A DNA stretch of 64,000 bases, from positions 62,001 through 126,000 of the forward strand of contig JADKJB010000008.1 in the NCBI GenBank assembly GCA_016722525.1, written 5' to 3'. The notes under the pieces were generated by a model. It was not told the origin of the DNA. It saw only the letters and a list, made by a program, of their open reading frames with translations, and made no database searches. Position 1 is the stretch's first letter, and each line of letters begins with the position of its first letter. The DNA is from Bacteroidota bacterium. Its GTDB lineage: Bacteria; Bacteroidota; Bacteroidia; AKYH767-A; OLB10. Positions 18,167 through 29,120 of this stretch are shown piece after piece. Both the position numbers and the translations under genes were made by a program.

Positions 18167-20121
18167 TTAAATGAGTAAAGTAATGGTGAATTCAGCACCA
18201 CCTTCAGGATGGTTGCCAATAACAATGGTGCCTCCATGCGCTTTGATGATATCATAGCTGATGGATAAGCCTAAACCGGTACCTTCACCTGGAGGTTTTG
18301 TCGTAAAAAAAGGTTGAAATACATTTTTAATTATACTTTCAGGAATTCCCTTTCCATTATCTCGAATTATTATTGAAATATATTTGCCTGCAAGTTTGGT
18401 TTGCAAACTAAGACATGGTTGAAAATTCTTTTCTTTCTTTTGTTTTTCAAGAATTGCATAAAAGCCATTATTGAAGATATTTAATAACACCCTTGATATT
18501 TCCTGCGCTACAGCCTGTATTTTAGGGATAGTTGGGTCGAGATTAATTTCAAGAGTACAATTAAATCTTGGATTCCCTAATTGAATTGCCTTATAAGCGA
18601 GATTTAAATCTTCTTTGCAAATAGTATTAAAATCAGTTTCTTGTTTGTCACGGATACCAGTTCTACTATGCTCGAGCATCTTAGTCACAATTGAATCGGC
18701 TCTGTTTCCATGAATATTTATTTTCTCAATATTTATCAGCAAATCGTTCATGATTTCTGATTTTATAGTTTCGTCATTTGAGGCTATGTATTCTTTGATG
18801 AGATCAGAAGAAAGGGATGAAAAGTTATTTACAAAATTTAAGGGATTTTTTATCTCATGTGCAATGCCTGCTGTGAGTTGACCCAGTGAGGCTAGTTTTT
18901 CTTGCTGAACAAGTTGTTGTTGTGTTGTTTCAAGATCCTGATAGGCCTTTTCAAGTTTCTGATTTGCTTTTTGTTTTAAATGAAATCTATTGTAAAACAA
19001 AAATGCCAATAAGAGAGAAAGTATCCCAATAATAATTGTGGCCCTTAATAAAATGGTTCTATTTTTATTCTCATTCTCCAATAGCAAAATTTCACTTTGC
19101 TTTTTTCAAGTAGGTAATCCATTTCCAGGCGAGAAAAACTTCTGGATGTTTTTTCATTGAAAATGGAATCACGCATAGTCATGAAATTGAACAGGTATCG
19201 GTAAGCGTTGGGGTAGCTTTCGTTGTTGCGATACAATTTATACAACTGCTCATTTGCATCAATAACTAATTCTTTTGCATCTATGCTATCGGCAATAAAT
19301 AAACCTAAATCAGCATTCTTAAATGCCTGTGGAAAATTATTTAGCACTGCAAAGCATTTAGCTTTCAGTAAATGAGCCTTTGCCTGACCGTACTTGTTTT
19401 CTGACTTAAGTATGTATTTAAACGCTTCATCAATATAAAGCAAGGAGCTGTCTGGTTGTTTTTCTTCAAGTTTTAATTCAGCTATTCCTAAATTAACCTC
19501 AGCAATTCCCTGTTCATCCTTAAGTTTCAACTTCAGGTCAAGAGCTTCTCTGAAATTGCCATTTGCTGCTGTGTAAGTCCTGAGCCTGGTATTGTTGATA
19601 CCATTCAGGTAGTATAATGTGGAGAGTCTAAAAGTGTCAGCTAATATTTTGTATGAGGCTATAGCTTGTTCATAATAATCGAGCGATTTTTGATACTTAT
19701 TCTGCGTATAGTAGATAACTCCGAGCTGCATAATAGTATATGCCATTTTACTGTTATCTCCATATTTTTCATAAATTTTATTAGCCTCCAGAGCGTACTC
19801 AAGCGATTTGGAGCTATCATATCGATTCAAATAGCATCTAACCAGATTTATGAGTGCATCAGCTAAAACTAATTCATCACCCGATTGTCGGGCTTTTTCA
19901 ACAGTATGGAGCGCTTGGTTAATTGTAGAATCTGAAACACGTGCCTGTTTCCATAATTCAGCGATGTAATAATTTAATTTTTTAATAGAATTTTTAGTTG
20001 GAACCTCCTCCTTTAGCAATATATCAATACTATCTTTCCAAACCTCTGGCTGTGAAAAGCTTTGAGTGGTTTGAAAAAAAGAAAGTAGTAACAATAATAC
20101 CAAACCTTTAAATAGGGTCAT
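18167..20121 (-). CDS. TPR sensor histidine kinase, frameshifted
   Basis: The N-terminus is a signal peptide (LFKGLVLLLLLSFFQ) followed by about six TPR units (for example AYTIMQLGVIYYTQNKYQKS) to about residue 340, outside the cytoplasm. A transmembrane helix (ATIIIGILSLLLAFLFY), a coiled coil (KLEKAYQDLETTQQQLVQQE) and a kinase core follow. The phosphoacceptor is in GIAHEIKNPLNFVNNF, the N box is LLNIFNNGFYAI, and the ATP motifs are DNGKGIP and GEGTGLGLSI. One A is missing near 19080; repair gives EKSKSEILLLENENKN and a single chain of about 651 residues. The start at 20121 gives a proper signal peptide. No response regulator is adjacent. Confidence 0.88.
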
Positions 20122-20147
20122 AAAAAAATCCTGGGGTAAAATAATTT

Positions 20148-20606
20148 TCAATTTGGCATGCAGGATGGGGGACACCAATTGCGGGGAACATATTTATTGA
20201 TTCCAAGATCGTTGACACTTTCAATTGTTTGTGTTTCTGTATCAAAATCAACTTTAACTCCACTAAAAATGATAAATACACCATCGCTGTTCGGGCCATC
20301 GGTTGCAGTTGAATCTCGTCCAAGTGAGTATGCAATAGCATTGCAATCTTTAGTGCATAATATTTCATCAAAACTGGATCGTGTAATTATTCCACCTAGT
20401 ATGGTATCTCTTCCTGTCAAGCTCATTCTATATTGATTCATATATCCAGATGCATCATCTTTTGAGATAATTGTAGGTCTGTCATACCCAATTGTTGAGT
20501 TACACAAATTCGGTGGGGTTGGATTTTTTCTGTCTAACCATAAATAAATATTAGTAGCTACTGAAATCATGAGGATTCCTCCGAATACTAAGTTGTTAGT
20601 TTTCAT
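20148..20606 (-). CDS. Exported small protein with C-terminal WCPPxCM motif, paralogue 2
   Basis: About 152 residues from the ATG at 20606. An upstream extension to 20723 is open but reads through promoter-like sequence. A membrane or signal segment (LVFGGILMISVATNIYLWL) is followed by GGIITRSSFDEIL, CNAIAYSLGRD, GVFIIFSGVKV, KYVPRNWCPPSCM. This parallels 17626-18114 motif by motif. The first segment has no clear cleavage site, so the protein may stay anchored. It is the first gene of the unit, 26 bp before the kinase gene. Function unknown; sensing or ligand presentation to the kinase is an inference from position only. Confidence 0.72.
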   Translation of the reverse strand: MKTNNLVFGGILMISVATNIYLWLDRKNPTPPNLCNSTIGYDRPTIISKDDASGYMNQYRMSLTGRDTILGGIITRSSFDEILCTKDCNAIAYSLGRDSTATDGPNSDGVFIIFSGVKVDFDTETQTIESVNDLGINKYVPRNWCPPSCMPN

Positions 20607-20700
20607 AGTTATTTTTTTAGGGGGTAGGGGGCGTGAAGTTAATAGAAAATGATGAAATCGCAAATATTGTCTAACTTGCTTGTAATCAAATAGATGGAAA

Positions 20701-20726
20701 ATATTGAATGTCCTAACATTCAATAT
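20701..20726. promoter_or_regulatory. Perfect inverted repeat upstream of the kinase unit
   Basis: An 11-bp perfect inverted repeat, 20701-20711 with 20716-20726, around the loop ccta, about 95 bp upstream of the first gene of the unit. It could be an operator or a leader hairpin; no T-run of terminator strength follows. Confidence 0.4.
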
Positions 20727-21241
20727 AACATGTAAGTGTTTAAATTTGAGCTTTTTATAAATCGGAATGGCTAAAATTAAATGAAAATTGACTTAACAGC
20801 GGTTCACAGTTGTATTCTTATAATACCGTTCAATTCATTGTTTCAACACTGCTGTTTTGATTTAATTTAATGCTAAACCTAAGGATATTGGTTGCATCGC
20901 CAAATTACCAGTACTTCTTTAGTCTATTTTGAATCAAATTATTTTACGAATGTACATTTTCAATCGTACTGCCAAAATTGTTTTTGCTTTACTGGTAATT
21001 CTGCATGCATTTTTTACCGATTCTAAGTGTATAAAAGATTTTTAAGATTAATTTTATTTAGGGTTAATATTGATTTAAAAATCAAAAAGTTTCATTCAGG
21101 AAAAAATAATATTTTTATTGTTAAACACACTTATGAAAGCTGAGGATAGCTGTTTTCTGGAAATTATATATAACTCAATTGAAATTATTGAGTGTAAAAA
21201 AGCTTCATTAAAAATTTACCAGTAAATGTTCATTGGAAAAA
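20727..21241. other. Gene-poor AT-rich interval
   Basis: About 515 bp between the kinase unit and the 3' end of the SLC13 gene. No ORF of interest, RNA or repeat was recognised. Confidence 0.5.
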
Positions 21242-23007
21242 TTAAGCATTCAATGGATAAAATATAGGAACCATCCATAAAATGATTGCTAAAAGTATCA
21301 GCGTAAGAACCATACCAGTTTTAAAAAAGTCCTTGAATTTGTAATTGCCAGGACCGTAAACAAGAATGCAACTTGGTTCAAAAGGAGTAATCAATGAAAC
21401 AGAAGCTGAAAGCATTACAGTTAATGCAAATGTGATTGGGTTAACATGAATTGTTTCTGCAGCTTGAAGGGCCACAGGTAACACCACTAACGCTGCTGCT
21501 GCATTGGAAAGCGGTTGAGTGAGGAAAATAGTTAATAATGCAAATGCTGATAATATTGCCATTGGGCCCAGATCACCCATAAGAGCGATGATTTGATTGG
21601 CCAGAAACTGCGCAGTTCCGGTTTTATCCATTGCAATTCCAAACGATGACATTCCTCCAATTAATACCAACAAATGCCATTCAATTTTCTGATAAGCTTC
21701 TTCCGTTTTAATGCACTTAAAAGTACACATAAAAATGCAGCCAGCATAAAGGCGATAGAAATTGGTATCAATTCAACAGAGCTTAAAACCAAAGCTCCAA
21801 TAAAAAACGAGGAGGAAAGAATTGCATTTCTTTTGCTTTTCACTTTTCCAAAATTGTATTCTTGTAATATGGTAAAGTCACCGCGTTCCTGGCGAAATTT
21901 AATATTTACAGCAGGACCCTGAATAAGTAATCTGTCGCCGATCTTAATTTCAATATCACCAATTTTATCCGATAAAGTTTGACCTTCTCTGTTGATGGCC
22001 ATTACTAAAAGGCCAAACCGTCTTTTAAATTGAGCTTCACGAATAGTTTGCCCGATAAAATCATTTGAAGGGGTTACAAATATTTCAACAATTTTAATAT
22101 CATCAGTAATCATGTCATCTGTGGCCATTGATTCTGAATAAATTTCAATACCATAAGCCTTTCTAATACGCAATAAATCTTCCATATTTCCTTCCACTAA
22201 CAGAATGTCATTTGCTTCGATAGTTGAATATCCATTTGCAATATTATTTTGCTTATCACGGATTATATTCAGTATTTTAAATTCAAGTTGACTCAAGATG
22301 GAATCACGTACTTTCTGATTCACCATAGGTGAATCGGGCTTGACCAAAACTTCTGTGAAATAATTTTTTTGTTCTAAATCTTTCACCATACTTGTTCCTC
22401 GTTTTCCGGGAAGCATTCTGATGCCGATAGTAGCCATGAAAACAATACCGGTTAACATTAAAACAAAACCTATTGGAGCAAAATCGAACATTCCAAAAAC
22501 CGGGTAGCCATGTTTTCCTAGATATGCATTTACTGCTATGTTAGTAGAAGTCCCAATTACTGTACACGTACCACCAAGAATAGAAGCAAAAGCGATTGGC
22601 ATCAGTATTTTTGAAGGACTAATTCGTAATTTTTTACAAATTCCAATCACCGGGGCTACAAACATTGCAGTTACTGTAGTATTATTCATAAAAGCAGAAG
22701 TAAAGCTTACCGTTGTCATTATATAGGTTGGCAACCAACGAAAACGTTTCTTTGGTATCTTTATAAACTGTTCTCCAATAATATCAAGGATTCCTGCTTT
22801 TTGCATAGCTCCGCTTACCACAAAAATGGAAGCTAGCATGATGATGAAATCACTTCCGAAGCCTTTAAATGCTTCGGCTGGTGTTAAAATTCCTAATGTG
22901 GTAAGTACAATCAATAATCCTACTGTAATAAGGTCAACAGAAAACTTATCTGAAGCGAACAGAATAATTGCTACTATAAGTAAACCAATGACTATTGCAA
23001 TTTCCAA
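21242..23007 (-). CDS. SLC13/DASS-type permease with two RCK_C domains, frameshifted
   Basis: Inner-membrane transporter of the SLC13 (divalent anion:Na+ symporter) type. The N-terminal half has several helices and the family hairpin FMNNTTVTAMFVAPV, then GGTCTVIGTSTNIAVNAYL. A cytoplasmic insert holds two TrkA-C-like domains (FTEVLVKPDSPMVNQ and EIFVTPSNDFIGQTIREAQF). The C-terminal half carries GGMSSFGIAMDKTGTA and TQPLSNAAAALVVLPVA. The frame shifts near 21700, with overlap 21661-21730; repair gives about 588 residues. Substrates of the group include sulfate, phosphate and dicarboxylates and cannot be told apart here. It is monocistronic. Confidence 0.87.
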
Positions 23008-23254
23008 TACAGGGATATTTTAAAATATTATTTCAGCGAATTAACGAAAAATGGTTGAATTCACCATACTTCTATGATTTGTAGCTGGTATTTATACATT
23101 CTATATCGATTTAGTAACCTTAATTTAATCCTTTTTGGAAATACATTGGTCAACTATATCTATTTAATCCAATAACAACAGTATTCAGCCTATTATTTCG
23201 AATACGAATTACTCCGTACCCAGACATTTTGAATTCGCGAATGGATGTTTAAAA
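23008..23254. other. Intergenic region, nothing recognised
   Basis: About 250 bp upstream of the SLC13 gene, AT-rich, with no supported feature before the terminator at 23255. Confidence 0.5.
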
Positions 23255-23289
23255 CAAAGGCCCGGAAAAATTTAGTTTCCGGGCCTTTG
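23255..23289 (-). terminator. Terminator of the large secreted protein gene
   Basis: A perfect 14-bp inverted repeat, 23255-23268 with 23276-23289, with a GC-rich core (aggcccgg) and T residues after it on the minus strand. It lies 26 bp past the stop at 23315. Confidence 0.9.
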
Positions 23290-23314
23290 AGCATTAGAAT
23301 TAATTTATTTGATT

Positions 23315-26235
23315 TTACAGAATTGTAATCAAAGTTTTTGAACTTGATAAGGCATCAGTAAATTCAAGTATGTAAACACCTGGCGCAATACCTGTCAGAT
23401 CAATTTTTGTATTATTAGATCCATCCGTAGATATTCCACTGCTACTGATTAAAATCTGACCATTCATATTCATCAATTTCGAAGAATAGGTTCCTTTTGT
23501 TGATTCAAATTCAATAGTTAAATAATCCTTTGCCGGGTTAGGGTAAATATTGAATGGTGTAGTTGCTGCCTGTCCGGCAATTCTGCAATTTGTAGTTCCA
23601 TTCAATAATCTTTCTGATGATGTTCCGCAAGCATTGGAAGCAGTTACATAAATATTTCCAGAACCAACTCCCCAAGTGGCATTAATTGAGGTAGTACCTT
23701 GTCCGCTATTTATGGTGCCGTTGGAAAGAGTCCAATTGTAAGAAGTAGCTCCTGCAACAGGACTTACTGATAGTGTTATAATACTGTTGTTGCACCAGGT
23801 AGCCGGTGATGGATTGATAGATGCTGGTTTTTCCGGAACTTGATTGCCGATAGTCTTACAGCGAATTAAGCTACTTGAGCAGGAATTGTTTGCTGTTACA
23901 CAAAGTTCCCTGTTTTGATTATATCCGGCAGGGAAACTAACAGTAACTGAAGTTGCAGTTGTTATATAAGGAGATGGGGTTCCATCAATTAATGCACCTG
24001 CTGCTGGAAAACTCCAGGTATAATTGTTGGCACCTGAAACAGGTGCAATAGAATAACTTTGAGTTGTTCCTCCGCATGCAGTTGAAGCACCTGTTATTAA
24101 TCCGGGACGGGAAGGAGTAGAAGTGATTGTAATGCAGCGGGAATTACTGAATGAAGAAGCTCCGCAAGTCAATCCTGCAGTAACACAAAGAGTGCCTGTT
24201 GTAAATGCCGGAAAGGTAACGTTTACTATATTGCCAGCCAGGTTAGCAGGAGTAATTGTAGCTCCCGGAACACTAAATGACCAATTAAAAACTTCTGCTC
24301 CTGTTGGGATATTAACAGAGTAAGTTTTAGTTTCCAGTGGGCATGCCGCGTTATCACCAACAATTGCATTGGGTGTGCTTACAGTGGCTCTCATCCAAGT
24401 GCAGTTTGTATTAGTTTGTCCGCAACCGTTATATCCTTGCACACAAATAGAATATCCTGAAATACCTGGAGGCAATGTTCCGGTTTGAGCATACACTTGA
24501 TTCACTGTAGTGGAGAAAGGTCCTGCTGCAAAAGGTCCTCCGGGTGCATTGCTGAATAAGGTGCCTGTCGGTCCAGTCCACCGATATAAAATATTTTGGC
24601 CGGTAATTACTTTAGCTACAATAAGCGAAACATTATTTTGACAAGATGATACAGGGGCACTTAAAATTTTTGCGCTGTTGATAGGAATTGCAGTACTTAC
24701 CAAAACTGTTGCCGACCCTGCAGTAGTTCTGTAGGACAAACATTATCTGAAACAGAAGTTACATTATAGGTAGTATTTGTTACAGGCGAAACAGGAATAG
24801 TAACCGGAGAGGTAAAAGTTGTTTGAGAAGGACCTCCGTCTACAGTGTAAAACCAAGGTGCTGCACCAGTGAAATTGATGGTGAGGTTGGTGCTTCCGCC
24901 TGAGCAAATACTGGCATCACCACTTAAGGTTGCCGTTACACTTCCGGGTGCACAGGAGTTCAGGAGTTTTACCATCCACAAATCACTAGATCCTTTATTT
25001 CCGGTTACATCTCCATTGTTACTGTCGGTGGATCCCATCATTAAGTAACCATTGTTTAATAAAACAACGCTGCCACCAAAATCACCTCCGGTACCACCCA
25101 TTGTTTTTTCCCATTCAATAGTACCGGTGGATGAAATTTTCACCAACCAATAATCAGAAGCTCCTCCCTGAAAGAATGAAACATCGCCAGTAGTTGAATT
25201 TGTATTTCCTGAAAAAAGATAGCCTCCATCAGCTGTTTGTGTTACAAAGCCGCTTCTATCCGTTGCGTTACCACCAAATGTTTTTTGCCATTGAATCACA
25301 CCCAAATTATCGGTTTTCACCAACCAAACATCCTGAACTCCTTGAAAATTTGTGATATCAATATTTGAAGATTCAGTATAACCGTTAATCAGATACCCTC
25401 CATCACTTGTTTGAATGGTTCCCCGATTACTTTCAATTCCAGATCCACCATAATTTTTTTGCCATTGGATATTGCCCAGATTATCTGTTTTAGCAATCCA
25501 ATAATCTAGTAATCCATTGTTAGCTGTAACATCACCCGAAGTAGAGCTGCTTACTGAAGAGACCATGTAGCCTAAATCGGTAGTTTGAACGACAGTATAA
25601 CCTCTTTCATCATTTAAACCACCAAGCATTTTTTGCCATTGAATAACACCACCTGAGCTAAGTTTCACCAGCCAGGTATCCCTGAATCCATGTAAACCTG
25701 AAACATCTCCATCATTAGAGAGTGACCAGCCAACACAAGCAAGTCCACCGTCAGCGGTTTCAATGATATATCTGAATTCCTCTTCAGATGTTCCTCCAAG
25801 CGATTTCTGCCAAACAATGCCTCCAGTTGAATTTAGTTTAACTACCCAGCAATCCTTATTGCCTTGATAACCTGTGACATCACCATTTGACGATTCGGTC
25901 CATCCTGCAATTGCATAACCGCCATCTGATGTTTGAATAACACGATAAGGAATATCATCCGCCGTTCCGCCAAGGGTTTTTGCCATTGAATCGTTCCCAC
26001 AACATCAGTTTTAACAATCCACCAATCTAATCCTCCATGATTTCCTGAAACATCAATGTCATTTGACGTTGTTCTTCCGGCTATAATATAGCCACCATCA
26101 CTCGTTGCTCTGATGGAGCCTCCCAACTCAGTTTGAGTACCTCCAAAAGTTTTTTGAAATTGGATGACCGGCGCCTGTGCCTGCAATACTGTTGCAGTAC
26201 AAATAGTGGTTAAAAATGTTAGTAGTTTTTTTCAT
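23315..26235 (-). CDS. Large secreted repeat protein with type IX sorting domain, frameshifted
   Basis: About 973 residues after repair. The start is the ATG at 26235: removing one A from a 7-A run gives the signal peptide MKKLLTFLTTICTATVLQAQ. Residues about 25-400 hold seven or eight tandem repeats of about 50 residues with the pattern DGGY-x3-G, DVWLVKTDN, GxIQWQK-x-FGG, probably a beta-propeller. Ig/PKD-like modules follow (GATSYNWTLSNG, GANNYTWSFP). The C-terminus is a type A sorting domain (IYPNPAKDYLTIEF to GVYILEF). Other shifts lie near 25900 and 24715. It is exported by type IX secretion to the cell surface or medium; the target is unknown. Confidence 0.85.
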
Positions 26236-26493
26236 ATGATTAGTTTTTAATAATTTTTTGTGGTAATTCGTATGAGAAGAAGATCAAATATTTGTTTAAA
26301 TTTAAGTATAATTTTAATTTTAAAAAGGAAATTTCACAAAGATTACTACAATTCCATCATTCCGTTAGTAGAAGCTTAAGTCCATAAATCTAAAAAAAGC
26401 CGGACTATGCTCTGAAAGTCAGAAATTTATGGTAATTAACAGCACAAAAATCTCAAAAGCGATTCGCAATAGCGCAACAAAAATATTTTTAAT
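26236..26493. other. Intergenic region, nothing recognised
   Basis: About 260 bp of AT-rich sequence holding the start region of the secreted protein gene and the 3' flank of the kinase gene. No hairpin or ORF is supported. Confidence 0.45.
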
Positions 26494-27803
26494 TTAACTT
26501 CTTACAGGAAGAGAGATCACAAATCTGGTTAAATTGTCTTTGCCTTTTTCAAAAACAATAGCTCCGCCATAAGCCCTCATTATATCGCTGGAAATAGATA
26601 ATCCAAGTCCAACTCCTTCTCCGGTAGGCTTTGTCGTAAAAAAAGGTTCAAAGACTTTTTCAATGTATTCAGGTGGAATTCCTTCACCATTATCAATTAC
26701 ACTAATTAAAACAGTATTATTTGTTTTAGTAGTGCTGATAGTAATTTCCGGTAAAAGGAATTTCCAGACTTTTTCCACACACGGTACAATTCATAAATGG
26801 CATTGTTTAAAATGTTTATTACCACTTTGGAAATATCTCTGGGTACTAATTCAATTTCCGGCAAATCGGAACTAAAGTCTTTATGGATTCTGATGAAACA
26901 ACCTTTGGTAAGATTGGTAGCATTGTAACTAATCATACTCACAGCCTGATCACACAACATATTAATGTTTGATAAGGCTTTTTTCTGAGGAGACGTATTG
27001 CTATGCATCAACATGGCTTTAATAATACTATCAGCTCTTTGGCCATGAAAAAGAATTTTTTCGAGATTTTTTTTGATAGTACTTTGAGTTTGATTGAAAC
27101 TTTCCGCAGAATCTGAAGCAGACGAATCATTAATTATTTCAAGACACAATTCGGTAAAGTTATTTACAAAATTAAGCGGGTTGTGAAGTTCATGGGCAAC
27201 ACCTGAAGTAAGACTTCCAAGTGAAGCCAGTTTTTCCTGCAAAATCAATTGCTGTTGGGATTGCTTAATTTGATTGATTGCTGCTTGCAACTCCAAATTC
27301 CTGCTTTCCAAATCAGAAGTTCTTTCGGCAACGAGTACTTCAAGTTCTTTATGTCGGTTGCGCAATTGTTCAACCATGACATTATTCTGTTTCCTCAATC
27401 TCCTGATAAGAAAAGATACCAAAACCTCTGTGATGCCAGGGAATTTATTAGAAACATCATAAAAATCGTTGCGCAAAATACTGCCTGTAATTGTTGGTAT
27501 CGAAGCTGTAACCGACATGGAGCGGGGCTCGTTATCAAGAATAGACATATCCCCAAAAAATTCACCTTTTCCCAGCATTGCCACTAAATGTTCCTGATCA
27601 TGTACTCTCACTTCTCCTTCTACAATAAAGAAAATAGAATCCCCGGGTTCATTTTTATAAATAATGGTTTCATTGGCTAAATGGGCTGAAATTTTCATTT
27701 TCCCTGCCAATTCTTTAACGAGATCAGGTGAAACCGTACTGAATAGAGGGGAGTTTTCAAGTACTACTACTAAAGCTTTAAAATGCGTTTCCGGGTTGTT
27801 CAT
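26494..27803 (-). CDS. Cyclic-nucleotide-binding-domain histidine kinase, frameshifted
   Basis: Cytoplasmic kinase with no transmembrane segment. A cNMP-binding domain spans about residues 15-125 (GDSIFFIVEGEVRV, GKGEFFGDMSILDNEPRSMSV). A coiled coil at about 140-190 leads to the kinase core, with His 204 in GVAHELHNPLNFVNNF, N box VINILNNAIYEL, and ATP motifs DNGEGIP and GEGVGLGLSI. One A is missing near 26745; repair gives KSGKFLLPEITIS. The kinase core closely resembles that of the TPR kinase at 18167-20121, so both belong to one subfamily. No response regulator is adjacent. The ligand of the cNMP domain is unknown. Confidence 0.88.
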
Positions 27804-27896
27804 GGTGTTGCAAATATAAGTATGAATTGAATCAAAAAGCCGGCAGTGAAAAGGAAAGCACCTGTAATCAATGAATTTTTCTTAAACGGTCATCAA

Positions 27897-28259
27897 TTAT
27901 ATACTTTTCAACCAAAGGAGTTGAAATTTTTGTGTCCCACCATTTCCTGATCTTTTATAAAAAACCATAAAAACAGCATAGATGACAGTTGAAATACTCA
28001 CTTGAATATAATACTTGTTCATTTCTGATTGTGTTATACTATTCTGTGAAGCCTCCATTCCTGTGATTATTCCTCTTGCAGCGAAGAAAATTGCATAGAA
28101 AGCAATCAGCATTACCATAAAAATCAATGAAAGATTGCTTATCATTTTTTTGAGGGCAAGTGAAATTCTGGATAAAGTTTTTTCTCCAATTATTTCAGGA
28201 GCTACCAGCCAGAAAGAGGCAAATTGTAAAAATATTGCCAATGCATTCAGCCATTTCAT
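27897..28259 (-). CDS. Small membrane protein of unknown function
   Basis: 120 residues with about three hydrophobic helices (near residues 5-22, 42-62 and 88-102). No recognisable motif was found between them. The C-terminus is basic and possibly frameshifted at the very end. It lies 93 bp downstream of nothing obviously related and is followed by the kinase gene on the same strand. Function not recognised. Confidence 0.6.
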   Translation of the reverse strand: MKWLNALAIFLQFASFWLVAPEIIGEKTLSRISLALKKMISNLSLIFMVMLIAFYAIFFAARGIITGMEASQNSITQSEMNKYYIQVSISTVIYAVFMVFYKRSGNGGTQKFQLLWLKSI

Positions 28260-28472
28260 ATCAAATCAATTTTTTTCCCGAAAGATACTTTAAATGTTTC
28301 ATTTTCCGCAATAACTTGTTGCTGTGGAATTAACTACGCAATTAATAAATGAGGTTTGAAACAGGAAAATCGGTTTTGTAACTGCTTTATTTTGAGGCAA
28401 TTAAATAAATAGTCATGGAAAGAGCACTTGTTTCCAATTTAAGTATGCTCAAAATCAATGCATTAGATTTTG

Positions 28473-29030
28473 TTATTGCATTTTGCCAGTTGCCTCAATG
28501 AACCAAAACAGCTCTTTTAAAAATTCTGATGCTCTTTTATTGATTGCATCCTTTTCAATTGGAATCCCCGCTTCGCTAAAAGATTCCCTTATTCTTGGAA
28601 CCGGGAAAGTTGCCGTAACTGTCAAAGCTTTTATTTTCCATAATGCAAACTGGAGAGAAGTAATTACCTGAGATCCTCCAAAAACACCTTCTGAAACCGT
28701 AGAAATAGCAACTGGTTTATGAAACCATTCTTTATAAAGCAGGTCTATTACATTTTTTAAACTGGCAGGATATCCACCATTGTATTCAGGTGTAACAATA
28801 ATTACTCCATCGGAAGATTTAATTTTTTGAGCAAATTCTACCACATTGGAAGGTGGATCTATCAAAGCACTCAATCGTTCTTCAAAGAGAGGAAAACCAA
28901 ATTCTTTTAAATCTAAAATTTCAGCAATACCCAGTTGATTTTCCTCGATGTAATTTTTAAAATAAAGAGCCACCTTATGACTTTGTCTGCCAGCACGAAC
29001 ACTTGCAGAAATTACAATTATTTTTTTCAT
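28473..29030 (-). CDS. NADPH-dependent FMN reductase family protein
   Basis: 185 residues with a flavodoxin-like fold. The FMN phosphate loop is SASVRAGRQSHKVA, and the flavin contact TPEYNGGYPASLKNVIDLL is the family signature. It probably reduces quinones, azo compounds or free flavin in the cytoplasm; the physiological substrate is unknown. It stands between the small membrane protein and mlaF on the same strand, with spacing of about 90 bp or more, so it is likely transcribed separately. Confidence 0.9.
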   Translation of the reverse strand: MKKIIVISASVRAGRQSHKVALYFKNYIEENQLGIAEILDLKEFGFPLFEERLSALIDPPSNVVEFAQKIKSSDGVIIVTPEYNGGYPASLKNVIDLLYKEWFHKPVAISTVSEGVFGGSQVITSLQFALWKIKALTVTATFPVPRIRESFSEAGIPIEKDAINKRASEFLKELFWFIEATGKMQ

Positions 29031-29120
29031 TTTATGTAAAGCATCAAATTAACACTGGTTTTGATAACGACAGGTAAAATTTCAAATTGGCAATGAGTTA
29101 CACTTACCTAGTGTGGAAAA

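Noticed and set aside
20607..20723. Longer start for the second WCPP-x-CM protein
   Set aside because: The extension is rich in aromatic and basic residues with no match to the paralogue, overlaps the inverted repeat, and hides the N-terminal hydrophobic segment.
23315..26235. CRISPR-like or DNA tandem repeat in the secreted protein gene
   Set aside because: The repetition is at protein level (about 50 residues, diverged); the DNA copies are not near-identical and there are no spacers.
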